From Pseudomonadota bacterium (GTDB taxonomy: Bacteria > Pseudomonadota > Alphaproteobacteria > Micropepsales > Micropepsaceae): a DNA stretch of 64,000 nucleotides. Every line of letters begins with the position of its first letter. The stretch's first letter is position 1. Under the pieces are notes generated by a model. The model searched no databases and was not told where the DNA came from. It was given only the letters and a program-made list of their open reading frames with translations. Shown in pieces: positions 40,145 through 48,395 of the stretch. The position numbers and the translations under genes are program-made. The stretch is from assembly GCA_016201105.1 (NCBI GenBank), contig JACQDN010000067.1:19510-83509 (forward strand). The letters run 5' to 3'.

Positions 40145-40644
40145 AGTTTGAATTCTCCGCTCAGCGTGCCTTTTGCGGGTTTCGGTTCGTCGAATTTGAG
40201 CAAACTGACCGGTTTCACCGGATCTTTCGCGTCCGGCACCATGAATTCGATGGACATGCCGGCATCCGATTTTCGTTCGTAAGACACTTGGACCTGGTTC
40301 TTGCCTGACCGGAGTACGCAGTGCGATTGGGCCGCCGTCTTCGGCATTTGCGCACAGATCGGATCGTTGATCCGAAATAGACGTACCGACTCGCTTTTCT
40401 GCCCGACGAGCCCCAGATCCGTGCCATTCACTTTCACATGCAGAGCATAACCGTAGCTCATGGAATCCATCGAGACGTTAGGAGGAGAACTCGCAGCGGC
40501 CGCTTCGCCGTTGGCCAGAACGGATGAAAAGGCCAAACCGAGCGTCGCGGCGACGATGGCGCAGCGAGACGCGAGAGAAAGGCGGGGTGTTGCACTTGGC
40601 CTGATGAAGCTGAGCCGCTTCAGCACAGCGTCGGTGTCGAACAT
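40141..40644 (-). CDS. hypothetical exported or membrane-anchored protein
   Basis: A 167-residue protein with a basic tail and one hydrophobic helix (CAIVAATLGLAFSSVLANG, about residues 22-40), then a beta-rich mature part (YALHVKVNGTDLGLVGQ, NQVQVSYERKSDAGMSIEFM). An ATG at 40644 is used here; a GTG three codons upstream (40653) has the better Gly-rich ribosome site. No domain is recognised. First gene of a coupled pair with 39698-40144. Confidence 0.6.
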   Translation of the reverse strand: MFDTDAVLKRLSFIRPSATPRLSLASRCAIVAATLGLAFSSVLANGEAAAASSPPNVSMDSMSYGYALHVKVNGTDLGLVGQKSESVRLFRINDPICAQMPKTAAQSHCVLRSGKNQVQVSYERKSDAGMSIEFMVPDAKDPVKPVSLLKFDEPKPAKGTLSGEFKL

Positions 40645-40864
40645 GGAAATCACGCGATACCCCCCGGGAAATCCGCGACTGACGTTCAGTATACGATGAA
40701 AAGCGGACCGGTGGAACACGGCGGCATAGTCCGCCGGTAGGCACGGTAGCGCCGCAGGCAGCGCATGGTTGCTGACCCAAATCAATGACTTCAAGCGTTG
40801 CCGCCATTGTCATGGCCGTTCGCGTCTGGACGCGCGATCCAGCCAGGTGCAGAGGAGCAGCGCC

Positions 40865-42604
40865 ATGACTCACATGTCGAAAATCAAGACCGGAGGCGAT
40901 CTCTTCGCCGAAACGCTCGCAGCCGCCAACGTGCGCCACGTTTTCGCGCTGCACGGCGGGCATTTGGAGGCTTTGCTCAAGGGCTGCGTGGATAACGATA
41001 TCGCGCTGCACGATTTCCGTCATGAATCCTCTGCCGGCCATGCGGCGGACGCCTACGCGCGCGCCACCGCCACGCTCGGTGTCTGCGTCATCACCGCAGG
41101 TCCCGGCTTCACCAACGCGGTCAGCGCCATTGTCAATGCGTATCTCGATTGTTCGCCGGTGCTTTTTGTCATCGGCGCGCCGCCGCTGCGTGAGCTGGAG
41201 ACCAATCCCCTGCAAGGCGGCTTCGATCAGATCGCCATGGCGACGCCGGCCGTCAAATGGGCGCACCGCGTCACCAACACGGAGCGCATCGCGGAATTCA
41301 CCGCGATGGCCATCCGCAAAGCAATGACGGGGCGGCGCGGTCCGGTGCTGCTCGAATTGCCCATCGACGTGCTGCACACGCCGATTCCCGCCGAAGCGGC
41401 GACCGCGGCGAGCGGACTTGATGTGCATCCGCGGCCGGCGCCTTCACCCGTCGAAACGGCGGCGTTGCTCAAGCTGCTGTCGGAAGCCAAACGCCCTGTC
41501 ATCATCGCCGGCGGCGAAGCGCGCTTTGCCGATTGCGGCGCCGCCTTGAAACAGTTCGCCGAGCGCAGCGGCATTCCCGTGTTCGCCAACACCCGCGGGC
41601 TGGGCTTGCTCGCCTGCGATCATCCGCTCAGCGGTCATTCCGCTACCAATCTCGGTGCGCTTGCGCTCACCGGAGGCGAGCCGCCCGATGCGGTGTTGCT
41701 GCTGGGCGCGCGGCTGGGGCTGTTTCTCGGCGGGCGCGGCGGCCAAGTGGTGCCGAGCGCGGCGCGCTTGGCACAGATCTATTCCGATGCCGGAGAAATC
41801 GGGCGCTTGCGCGATGTCGATGTCGCGATCGCCGCCGATTGCGGCGCCGCGCTCGACGCGCTGCTCGAAGCCTCTCGCAACTCATCGTTTTCCGTCGACA
41901 AAACCTGGGTCAAACGCGCCGTTTCCATTCAGCATATGGCGGCGCAAATTTATCCCACGCGCGAAGGCAAAGGCGGCATTCATCCCTGGCATGCGGCGGC
42001 GGCCGTGATGGCGGCGGCGGGGCCGGAGGCGGCCTATGCCTTCGACGGCGGAGAGGCCGCAAGTTGGGCGGGCGACTGTGTGAAAGTCAGCGGTCCGGGG
42101 CGCGTGCTGAGCCACGGTTATCTCGGCTGCCTTGGCATCGGTCCGGGCTTCGCCATCGGGTTGCAGACCGCGTTTCCCAAACGCCGCGTCGTGCAGGTCA
42201 CCGGCGACGGCGCGATGGGATTCCATCTGCAGGAATTCGATACGATGGTCCGCCACAAGTTGCCGATCGTGACGGTTGTGCTCAACAACCATGTCTGGGG
42301 TATGTCGATCCATGGCCAGCAAATCATGTTCGGCGCGAACTATAGCGCCATTACCCGGCTGGGCGAGACGCGCTATTCTTCCGTGGCCGAAGGCTTCGGT
42401 TGCCACGGCGAATACGTCACGTCCTGCGATGACATCGCTCCGGCGATGGAGCGCGCGTTCAAAAGCGGCAAGCCCGCTTGCGTCGAGATCGTGACGGATG
42501 AAGCGGTCATCCATCCCGTGACGCTGTCCATGCTGGGAAAGGCCGCGGAGGGCTCGCCGGACGTTGTCATTCCGTATTACGAGAACCTGACGAAGCCGGG
42601 ATAG
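40865..42604 (+). CDS. Thiamine-diphosphate-dependent enzyme, acetolactate-synthase-like
   Basis: A 579-residue enzyme with the three-domain plan of the acetolactate synthase/benzoylformate decarboxylase superfamily. The catalytic Glu is in DFRHESSAGHAADAYARA (about residues 50-67), and TGDGAMGFHLQEFDTMV to VVLNN (about 440-468) is the GDG-x-NN cofactor motif. It lacks features that would separate acetolactate synthase from related decarboxylases or lyases, and there is no ilvN-like partner gene. GAGGAGC precedes the ATG at good spacing. Transcribed alone. Confidence 0.82.
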   Translation: MTHMSKIKTGGDLFAETLAAANVRHVFALHGGHLEALLKGCVDNDIALHDFRHESSAGHAADAYARATATLGVCVITAGPGFTNAVSAIVNAYLDCSPVLFVIGAPPLRELETNPLQGGFDQIAMATPAVKWAHRVTNTERIAEFTAMAIRKAMTGRRGPVLLELPIDVLHTPIPAEAATAASGLDVHPRPAPSPVETAALLKLLSEAKRPVIIAGGEARFADCGAALKQFAERSGIPVFANTRGLGLLACDHPLSGHSATNLGALALTGGEPPDAVLLLGARLGLFLGGRGGQVVPSAARLAQIYSDAGEIGRLRDVDVAIAADCGAALDALLEASRNSSFSVDKTWVKRAVSIQHMAAQIYPTREGKGGIHPWHAAAAVMAAAGPEAAYAFDGGEAASWAGDCVKVSGPGRVLSHGYLGCLGIGPGFAIGLQTAFPKRRVVQVTGDGAMGFHLQEFDTMVRHKLPIVTVVLNNHVWGMSIHGQQIMFGANYSAITRLGETRYSSVAEGFGCHGEYVTSCDDIAPAMERAFKSGKPACVEIVTDEAVIHPVTLSMLGKAAEGSPDVVIPYYENLTKPG

Positions 42605-42674
42605 CAGAGTAGAAATCGGCGCGGCCTCGACGTGGTCGAGGCAGCGCTACTGTTTCAAGTCGGCACGGCTCCTA

Positions 42675-43037
42675 TTAACGACCCGCCGTTAGCGAATAGG
42701 TCGTCGTCTGCTTCTTGTCGTCGGTCACGGTCCAGGTGTCGCCGACTTTGTGCTCGTCGATCTTTGCACAATTGGGGGCGGCGGGGGCTCTAGGTGCTGG
42801 ATCGGTCTGGGCAAAGCAGGCAGTGCCGGCGTCTTTCCACGCGTAGGTGCCCTTCAGCACGGAGCCGTCGGCCATGTGCTGTTCCCAGCTCATGTCCTGA
42901 TTCACATAGGCCTTGGACGTTTTGCCGTCCGGCGTGGTGATGCTGACAGTGTTTGCGTACATATTTGCAAATGGGTCGGCGTGCGCCGTTCCCGTCATGA
43001 GCAATGCGGCAGCGGTCGCCAAGAGGATGCGTTTCAT
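42675..43037 (-). CDS. hypothetical exported protein
   Basis: A 120-residue protein with a Sec signal (RILLATAAALLMTGTAHA) and a small beta-rich mature part (VSITTPDGKTSKAYVNQD, GDTWTVTDDKKQTTTYSL) with two cysteines. GGGAGACATC precedes the ATG at 43037; the longer frame upstream is a shadow of other sequence. No family is recognised, but such proteins are common in Sphingomonad- and Rhizomicrobium-like genomes. Confidence 0.7.
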   Translation of the reverse strand: MKRILLATAAALLMTGTAHADPFANMYANTVSITTPDGKTSKAYVNQDMSWEQHMADGSVLKGTYAWKDAGTACFAQTDPAPRAPAAPNCAKIDEHKVGDTWTVTDDKKQTTTYSLTAGR

Positions 43038-43206
43038 TTTCGATGTCTCCCAATTGGATATCGAAATCCGTGCACGAACGGCGCGGCGATGGCGTGGGAA
43101 GCCTAGCAAGGTTCCAACAGACGAGAAAGCTGAAGCGGCCGTAAATTTCGCACTCCACGCGTGCGTCATGGTAGGCTGACGCCAAATAGCTGGCAGGGGG
43201 ACAAGC

Positions 43207-43719
43207 ATGTCGCTGGAGCAAGCGGCCTATCTCAGTCAGATCATCGGCGCGTTCGCGGTGCTGGCGTCGCTGCTGTTTGTCGGACTGCAGATCCGCCAGA
43301 ACACGAAATCTCAGAAAGTCGTTGCGGTGGATTCCCTGTCGGCGGCGATCGCGGCCATCAACGTACCCGCGATGGAGTCTCCCGAACTCGGCGAGGCGCT
43401 CGCAAAGGCAACCCACAATTGGGCGAGCGCGAGCCGCGAGCAGCGCATCATCGCGCACTACTTTCTGTTTTCGTATTTCAAGCTCGCCGAGAACGCCTGG
43501 TACCAGCGCAGGGCGCATGTCCTCGACCCGGAACAATGGGCGGGCTGGGAAACGATGATGCGCACTTATTATCACACGCCCGGCGTGCAAAGCGTCTGGT
43601 GGCCGCGCCGCCGCAATGCCTATTCGCCTGAGTTCCAGGTCTATCTCGCAGGTACGGCCACGCCGGAAGAGATCGGGAGTCTGAACGATCTTTTCGACAA
43701 CGTCGGTATAGGGACGTGA
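43207..43719 (+). CDS. membrane-anchored hypothetical protein, paralog of 21271-21804
   Basis: A 170-residue protein with one N-terminal membrane helix (IIGAFAVLASLLFVGLQIRQ) and a helical soluble part (FFLFSYFKLAENAWYQRRAH-like segment, about residues 83-105; RRRNAYSPEFQVYLAG). It shares the anchor and the following 'QIRQ(N/S)TK' segment, length and overall pattern with the protein encoded at 21271. GGGGGACAAGC precedes the ATG. Function is unknown. Confidence 0.7.
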   Translation: MSLEQAAYLSQIIGAFAVLASLLFVGLQIRQNTKSQKVVAVDSLSAAIAAINVPAMESPELGEALAKATHNWASASREQRIIAHYFLFSYFKLAENAWYQRRAHVLDPEQWAGWETMMRTYYHTPGVQSVWWPRRRNAYSPEFQVYLAGTATPEEIGSLNDLFDNVGIGT

Positions 43720-43724
43720 GATCC

Positions 43725-43901
43725 CTAGTTGTTGGCGGTCGGCGCCTCGGCTTCGGTAAGAACTTGCATCAAGTAGGCGTAGTAAGGATCGTCGTGCGAG
43801 GCGTCGCGCAAGACCGTTTCGACGATCCGGCGCGGTCCAGGTTCAAGCCTGAGTTGGCGCAGACAACGCTTGCGGACCCAATCGAATTTAATGTCAGTCA
43901 T
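43725..43901 (-). CDS. small hypothetical protein, 58 residues
   Basis: A compact helical protein (TDIKFDWVRKRCLRQLRLEP, RRIVETVLRDASHDDPYYAY) starting at an ATG with GAGGGGC upstream. The frame is open further upstream to a TTG at 44006, but the composition there is poor. It is convergent with the gene at 43207. No family is recognised. The remaining gap to 44094 holds no gene I can support. Confidence 0.5.
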   Translation of the reverse strand: MTDIKFDWVRKRCLRQLRLEPGPRRIVETVLRDASHDDPYYAYLMQVLTEAEAPTANN

Positions 43902-44094
43902 GAGCCCCTCGTTCCACCGCCGGAAGATATCTTCTATTGAAGGGCTTGAGGCTGTGACTTGCAGGGCGAGTTCGCCGTGACTGGCGGTTCGCGCTTGTGG
44001 CACCAATACGGAGTGACTAAGCTTTCAGACGTGCCGGCCTTTTTCTCAGTAGACCGCGGTTTCACTTCACAACACATCAACAGGGGGACTACCT

Positions 44095-44523
44095 ATGCGC
44101 AAGCTCATCCTCGCCGCTGCTTTGGTAGCAATCGCAGCGCCTGCCGCCGCGTCCGACCAGACGGACATCGCGGCCGTCGTAAAACAATACAACGCCGAGT
44201 TTTCGCCAAAGTTCTGCGCGCCGCAGGCGTCGATCATCGACGACTTCGGTCAGCATTTTTGGCAGGGCGCGACCGCGTGCGCCGATTGGTTGACCAGCTT
44301 TGCTGCCGACTCGAAAGCCAACGCCATCACGGACGGAATCGTCAAGCCAGGAAAACCGTGGCGCATCAAGGTCAACGGAGATCGCGCCTATGCTGTCTAT
44401 CCCTCCAAGTACGATTACAAGATGAAGGGCAAAGCCGTGCACGAGACCGGTGTATGGACGTTCGCGTTCCAGAAGCTGGCGGAGGGGTGGCGCATCACAG
44501 GTTGGGCTTGGGCGCAACATTGA
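44095..44523 (+). CDS. exported SnoaL/NTF2-like protein
   Basis: A 142-residue protein with a Sec signal (LILAAALVAIAAPAAAS) and a mature part with the cone-shaped NTF2-like layout (DIAAVVKQYNAEFSPK, WRIKVNGDRAYAVYPSKY, HETGVWTFAFQKLAEGWRI, GWAWAQ). Two cysteines may pair. Related periplasmic proteins have no known activity. CAGGGGGAC precedes the ATG. Transcribed alone. Confidence 0.72.
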   Translation: MRKLILAAALVAIAAPAAASDQTDIAAVVKQYNAEFSPKFCAPQASIIDDFGQHFWQGATACADWLTSFAADSKANAITDGIVKPGKPWRIKVNGDRAYAVYPSKYDYKMKGKAVHETGVWTFAFQKLAEGWRITGWAWAQH

Positions 44524-44660
44524 CAGGTGCGGCCTCCGGCTGAGTTAGCGCTTATTCACAACTACCGCTACCGCCTCTCGAACGCGTACGCGCGCTCGAG
44601 GGGCCGTAAGCGATATTCAGTCGTGAGACAGAGGCCCTGGAAAGAAGAATGAGGTAGTCG

Positions 44661-45167
44661 ATGTCGACTCATTGGTTCGAGAAGATCGCGGATATCAGGA
44701 AGAAGCATCGCCTGAAGAATACCTACACCGAGACGATGGATAAACTTTCCACGCTCGATAGAGCCGCGGTGTGGATCACCGGCCATGTCGGCACCATGGG
44801 ATTCTTCATTCTCATCGGCACATGGACGGCATTGTGGCTCGGGTGGAATTTCCTGGCGCCGGAGCGCCTCAGGTTCGATCCGCCGATGGGATTCGTGTTC
44901 TGGCTGTTCATTTCCAACATGATTCAAATTCTGCTCATGCCTCTGATCATGATCGGGCAGAACATCCAGGGACGCCACTCCGAGGCGCGCGCCGAGCATG
45001 ATCTGGATGTCAACATCAAGGCGGAGCAGGAGATCGAAGTCATCCTGCACAATCTCGAACGGCAGAACGATTTTCTCATCGCCATGATGGAAAAGCAGGG
45101 CATCAAACTCGACGAAGTGCTGAGCCGGGCGGCCCGGGAAGCGGCGGAGGGCGGGGCGGGGTCATAA
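44661..45167 (+). CDS. DUF1003-family membrane protein
   Basis: A 168-residue protein with two membrane helices: FFILIGTWTALWLGWNFL and FVFWLFISNMIQILLMPLIM, joined by a loop with the Pro/Asp-rich DUF1003 pattern (RLRFDPPMGFVF). A C-terminal helix (IEVILHNLERQNDFLIAMM) is coiled-coil-like. GAGG lies just upstream of the ATG. The family's role is unknown, with a link to ion transport proposed for some members. Confidence 0.8.
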   Translation: MSTHWFEKIADIRKKHRLKNTYTETMDKLSTLDRAAVWITGHVGTMGFFILIGTWTALWLGWNFLAPERLRFDPPMGFVFWLFISNMIQILLMPLIMIGQNIQGRHSEARAEHDLDVNIKAEQEIEVILHNLERQNDFLIAMMEKQGIKLDEVLSRAAREAAEGGAGS

Positions 45168-45244
45168 CCGCTGCGTGGAAATCGGTTCTGCCCGGGCACC
45201 GGCATGGCTATAGTCGTGCGTCGCGAATGATCGTGGAGGCGAAT

Positions 45245-46180
45245 GTGCCCGCGAAATTGGCCGTTGTTCAGAAGCCGCCGGTCCTGCTCGACCGCGAGAA
45301 GACCATTGCGCAGGTCCTGGCCTCGATCGAGGAAGCGGCCGGCGAAGGTGCAACCCTGCTGGTTTTTCCAGAAGCTTATGTACCCGGCTATCCAAGCTGG
45401 ATCTGGCGGCTGAGGCCCGCGGGCGACATGGGCGTTTCGAGTGACCTTCACAGCCGGCTGCGCGCGAATGCCGTCGACATCGCGCGCGGCGATCTCAAAC
45501 CGATCCAAGACGCGGCGGTCAAGCGCGGCGTGACGATCGTACTCGGCATCAACGAGCTCGACAGCAAGTTCAGCGGCACGACGATGTTCAACACCGTCGT
45601 CATCATCGGGCCGGACGGAACGCTCCTCAATCGCCATCGCAAGCTCATGCCGACCAATCCGGAGCGCATGGTGTGGGGCATGGGCGATGCTTCGGGCCTG
45701 CGCGTCGTGGAGACGCCTGCCGGCCGCGTCGGCGCGCTGATTTGCTGGGAAAATTATATGCCGCTCGCCCGCTACGCGCTCTACGCACAGAACATCGACA
45801 TCTATATCGCGCCAACCTGGGACGCGGGCGAAAGCTGGCTGGCCACGATGCGCCACATCGCCAAGGAGGCGGGATGCTGGGTGATCGGCACGGCGACGGC
45901 GATGCAGGGCCGCGACGTCGGCGAAAACGCCGACCTCAAGAAATTGTTCGAGCCCGACGAGTGGGTCAATGACGGCGACGCGGTGGTGATCAAGCCAATG
46001 GGCGCAATCGCCGCCGGACCGCACAGGCGCGACAAGAGCATTCTCTATGCCGAAATCGACGCTGAAGCCGCGCGGCGCGCACGCCGCTCGCTCGATGTCA
46101 GCGGACACTATGCGCGGCCTGACATCTTTTCGCTGTCGGTCAACCGCAAGCCGCTTAGTCCGGTCGATTTCGAGGACTGA
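45245..46180 (+). CDS. Nitrilase-type carbon-nitrogen hydrolase
   Basis: A 311-residue enzyme with the Glu-Lys-Cys triad of the nitrilase superfamily: Glu in FPEAYVPGYP (about residue 42), Lys in RHRKLMPTNPERMVWG (about 129) and Cys in ALICWENYMPLARYAL (about 163). The spacing and CWENYMPL favour a true nitrilase (nitrile to acid plus ammonia) rather than an amidase. GGAGG sits before the GTG at 45245; an ATG at 45227 extends it by six residues. The final 69 bases recur at 46903-46971 beyond the toxin-antitoxin genes. Confidence 0.87.
   Translation: MPAKLAVVQKPPVLLDREKTIAQVLASIEEAAGEGATLLVFPEAYVPGYPSWIWRLRPAGDMGVSSDLHSRLRANAVDIARGDLKPIQDAAVKRGVTIVLGINELDSKFSGTTMFNTVVIIGPDGTLLNRHRKLMPTNPERMVWGMGDASGLRVVETPAGRVGALICWENYMPLARYALYAQNIDIYIAPTWDAGESWLATMRHIAKEAGCWVIGTATAMQGRDVGENADLKKLFEPDEWVNDGDAVVIKPMGAIAAGPHRRDKSILYAEIDAEAARRARRSLDVSGHYARPDIFSLSVNRKPLSPVDFED
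46112..46180. repeat. 69-bp direct repeat, nitrilase-tail copy
   Basis: The last 23 codons of the nitrilase gene. It matches 46903-46971 at 63 of 69 positions in the same orientation; the two copies bracket the toxin-antitoxin genes. Confidence 0.82.
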
Positions 46181-46305
46181 GCGCTGACCTTTCCGGTCTC
46201 GGGTGCTGAGACATTTTGCGACAAAGCCGACAAACTCTCGTGGCAAGTTTCGGCGAAACTCGCCTTTGTGCGATCTGGACAAATTATATCGGAACTGATA
46301 TAACC

Positions 46306-46632
46306 ATGAAGGCAGTTTCTTTCGAAGGAGATTCGCTGCACGCAATTCGGCTTTTCCCGGACGGTGCGCGACGGGAAGTCGGTTTTTAGATCGACCGGTT
46401 GCAGCGAGGCTTGGAACCGGATCATTGGAAACCGATGAGGGCCATAGGGAGGGGCGTCCGCGAAATTCGAGTCGTGGACACGACCGGAGCATTTCGCGTG
46501 ATTTATGTCGCAACGTTGGCGAACGCTGTTTACATACTCCACGCCTTTCAGAAGAAGACCCAAACGACCTCGAAGCGCGATCTGGCGCTTGCCGTCCAGC
46601 GATATGTGAATTTGATGCGGAGAGAAAGATGA
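46306..46632 (+). pseudogene. HigB/Gp49-like toxin gene with an internal amber codon
   Basis: From the ATG at 46306 the frame reads MKAVSFEGDSLHAIRLFPDG, then ARREVGF, then TAG at 46387-46389, then IDRLQRGLEP and on to VREIRVVDTTGAFRVIYVAT and TSKRDLALAVQRYVNLM. Without the TAG it would be a complete 108-residue Gp49/RelE-type toxin; members have Gln at that position, so a CAG to TAG change explains it. The antitoxin gene follows with a 4-base overlap (ATGA). The 77-residue part after the stop (from 46399) lacks the first strands, so the toxin is probably dead unless the stop is read through. Confidence 0.8.
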
Positions 46633-46913
46633 CCAAACAACGAAGATTTGCGAGTGTTTGGGATGCCATTGAGAGTTCGCCCGCGCAAGCGGCGAACCTG
46701 AAGGCGCGCTCCGATCTCATGATGGCAATCCGCAAAATCGTCGATGGCTGGGACGCAACCCAGGCCGAGGCGGCAAAGAGATTGAGAATCAGTCAACCTC
46801 GCCTCAATGATCTTCTGCGCGGACGGATCGACAAGTTCAGTCTTGACGCGCTCATGAACCTTGCGGCGCAAGCCGGTCTATCGGTGCAGGTGAGAATTCG
46901 TCGCGCGGCCTGA
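46629..46913 (+). CDS. XRE-family antitoxin (HigA-like)
   Basis: A 94-residue protein with a helix-turn-helix at about residues 43-66 (ATQAEAAKRLRISQPRLNDL) and a short C-terminal helix (LDALMNLAAQAGLSVQVRI). Such proteins neutralise the upstream Gp49-type toxin and repress the operon. It overlaps the toxin stop by four bases. The last codons (CGC GCG GCC TGA) lie inside the duplicated nitrilase-tail segment, so the stop codon was supplied by that repeat. The gene itself looks intact. Confidence 0.82.
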   Translation: MTKQRRFASVWDAIESSPAQAANLKARSDLMMAIRKIVDGWDATQAEAAKRLRISQPRLNDLLRGRIDKFSLDALMNLAAQAGLSVQVRIRRAA

Positions 46914-46971
46914 CATCTTTTCGCCGTCGGTCAACCGCAAGCCGCTTGGTCCGGTCGGTTTTGAAGATTGA
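46903..46971. repeat. 69-bp direct repeat, copy after the antitoxin
   Basis: A diverged copy of the nitrilase 3' end (46112-46180), in which the nitrilase frame reads through to its stop codon but has no start. It begins inside the last antitoxin codons. Confidence 0.82.
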
Positions 46972-47008
46972 TTCCTCCCCCGTTGTTACGGGGGGACGAA
47001 AGGGATGT

Positions 47009-48220
47009 TCACGTCTCCCCAAATCCCTCGCGCAAAAACACCTCGGCATAGGCGCAGTGCATCGCCACACCGCGGGCCATGACGGATTCATCGATCGTCA
47101 TGCGGTTGGAATGCAATCCGCAGCAGGTACGGAAATCGCCGCCTTCCGGCGTCGCGCCAAGCATCACCATGGCGCCGGGCACTTTCTGCAACACATAGGC
47201 GAAATCCTCGGCGCCCATGATGGGCGAGGGGATGGTGAGCCAGCCGCCGTCGCCGAACAGAGACACGGCTGCGGCTTTGGCCAGCGCCACGGCTTTCGAA
47301 TCGCACACTGTCACCGGAAAGCCTGGAATGATCTCGGCTTCGACGGTCGCGCCATGCGCGGCGGCGATGTTCGTGGCGATGCGCAGCACGCCGTCGCGGG
47401 CGAGCGCGCGCGAGCTTTCGGAGAAGCTGCGGATAGTGCCTTCCAGTTCGGCGGTTTCGGGAATGACGTTGTTGGTGGTACCGGCCTCGATGCGCGCAAT
47501 GGTGATGACGACGGGATCGAAGGCGGGAATGCGCCGCGTGACGAGACTCTGCAGCGCGGTGACGATCTCGCAGGCGACCGGAATCGGATCGAGCGCCAGA
47601 TGCGGCTGCGAGGCGTGGCCGCCTTTGCCTTTGACGGTGATCTCGATGCGATCGGCGGCAGCCAGCAGCGGCCCGGCGCGTCCGCCGAATGTGCCTTTCG
47701 GCACATTGGGCGAGACATGCAGCGCGAAGGCGGCGTCGGGCAGGGGATTGATGATGCCGTCATCCAGCATGTAGCGCGCGCCGTGATGGCCTTCTTCTCC
47801 AGGCTGGAACATGAACATCACCGAGCCGGCCAATTCTTCGCGCCTCGCGCAGAGCGCCTTCGCCGCGCCCGCGAGCATGGCGGTGTGCGCGTCATGACCG
47901 CACGCATGCATCGCGCCGTCGTCAGTGGAGGAGAAGGCGAGCCCGGTCTCTTCATGCATCGGAAGCGCATCCATGTCGCCGCGCAAGAGGACGGTGCGCC
48001 CGTTCGCCGGACCGCGCAGCAGCGCGATAAACCCGCTCGTCGAGGGCCCTTCGGAGATCTCGAGCGGCAGGCCGGCGATCGCCGCCTTGGCCTTGGCGGT
48101 CGTCTTGGGATTGTGCAGGCCCAGCTCCGGCTCCAGATGAATGGAACGGCGCAGGGCGATCATTTCGGGCAGCAACGCTTCGCCGGCGGCGATCCAGTCG
48201 CTGGGGTTCAATCGATCCAT
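47009..48220 (-). CDS. M20-family amidohydrolase/peptidase (hippurate-hydrolase type)
   Basis: A 403-residue metalloenzyme. HACGHDAHTAML (about residues 101-112) and FQPGEEGHHGA (about 134-144) carry the zinc ligands and catalytic Glu of the M20 family; the dimerisation domain follows (EITVKGKGGHASQPH, TIARIEAGTTNNVIPETAEL). Relatives split N-acyl amino acids such as hippurate or indole-acetyl amino acids. AAGGATCAG precedes the ATG at 48220. Transcribed alone and divergent from the ChbG/HpnK-like gene; nothing clear lies in the 175 bases between. Confidence 0.85.
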   Translation of the reverse strand: MDRLNPSDWIAAGEALLPEMIALRRSIHLEPELGLHNPKTTAKAKAAIAGLPLEISEGPSTSGFIALLRGPANGRTVLLRGDMDALPMHEETGLAFSSTDDGAMHACGHDAHTAMLAGAAKALCARREELAGSVMFMFQPGEEGHHGARYMLDDGIINPLPDAAFALHVSPNVPKGTFGGRAGPLLAAADRIEITVKGKGGHASQPHLALDPIPVACEIVTALQSLVTRRIPAFDPVVITIARIEAGTTNNVIPETAELEGTIRSFSESSRALARDGVLRIATNIAAAHGATVEAEIIPGFPVTVCDSKAVALAKAAAVSLFGDGGWLTIPSPIMGAEDFAYVLQKVPGAMVMLGATPEGGDFRTCCGLHSNRMTIDESVMARGVAMHCAYAEVFLREGFGET

Positions 48221-48395
48221 TGGTCTGATCCTTATAGCTGGCAGAGCGTTCCAACTATTGCACGAATTTCGCGCCCGTCTCAGCGCGTCAATCGGGGATA
48301 TTTGTCCCAGCTGCCGGCGCCGGCGAGATAGGTTTCCAACGCCAAACTCCGCGTCTAGATTGTCAAATGCACCAAACATATCGAACAGTATTGCC

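Noticed and set aside
44924..46735. A 603-codon minus-strand frame across DUF1003, nitrilase and toxin genes
   Set aside because: Crosses three well-supported plus-strand genes and has shadow-type composition.
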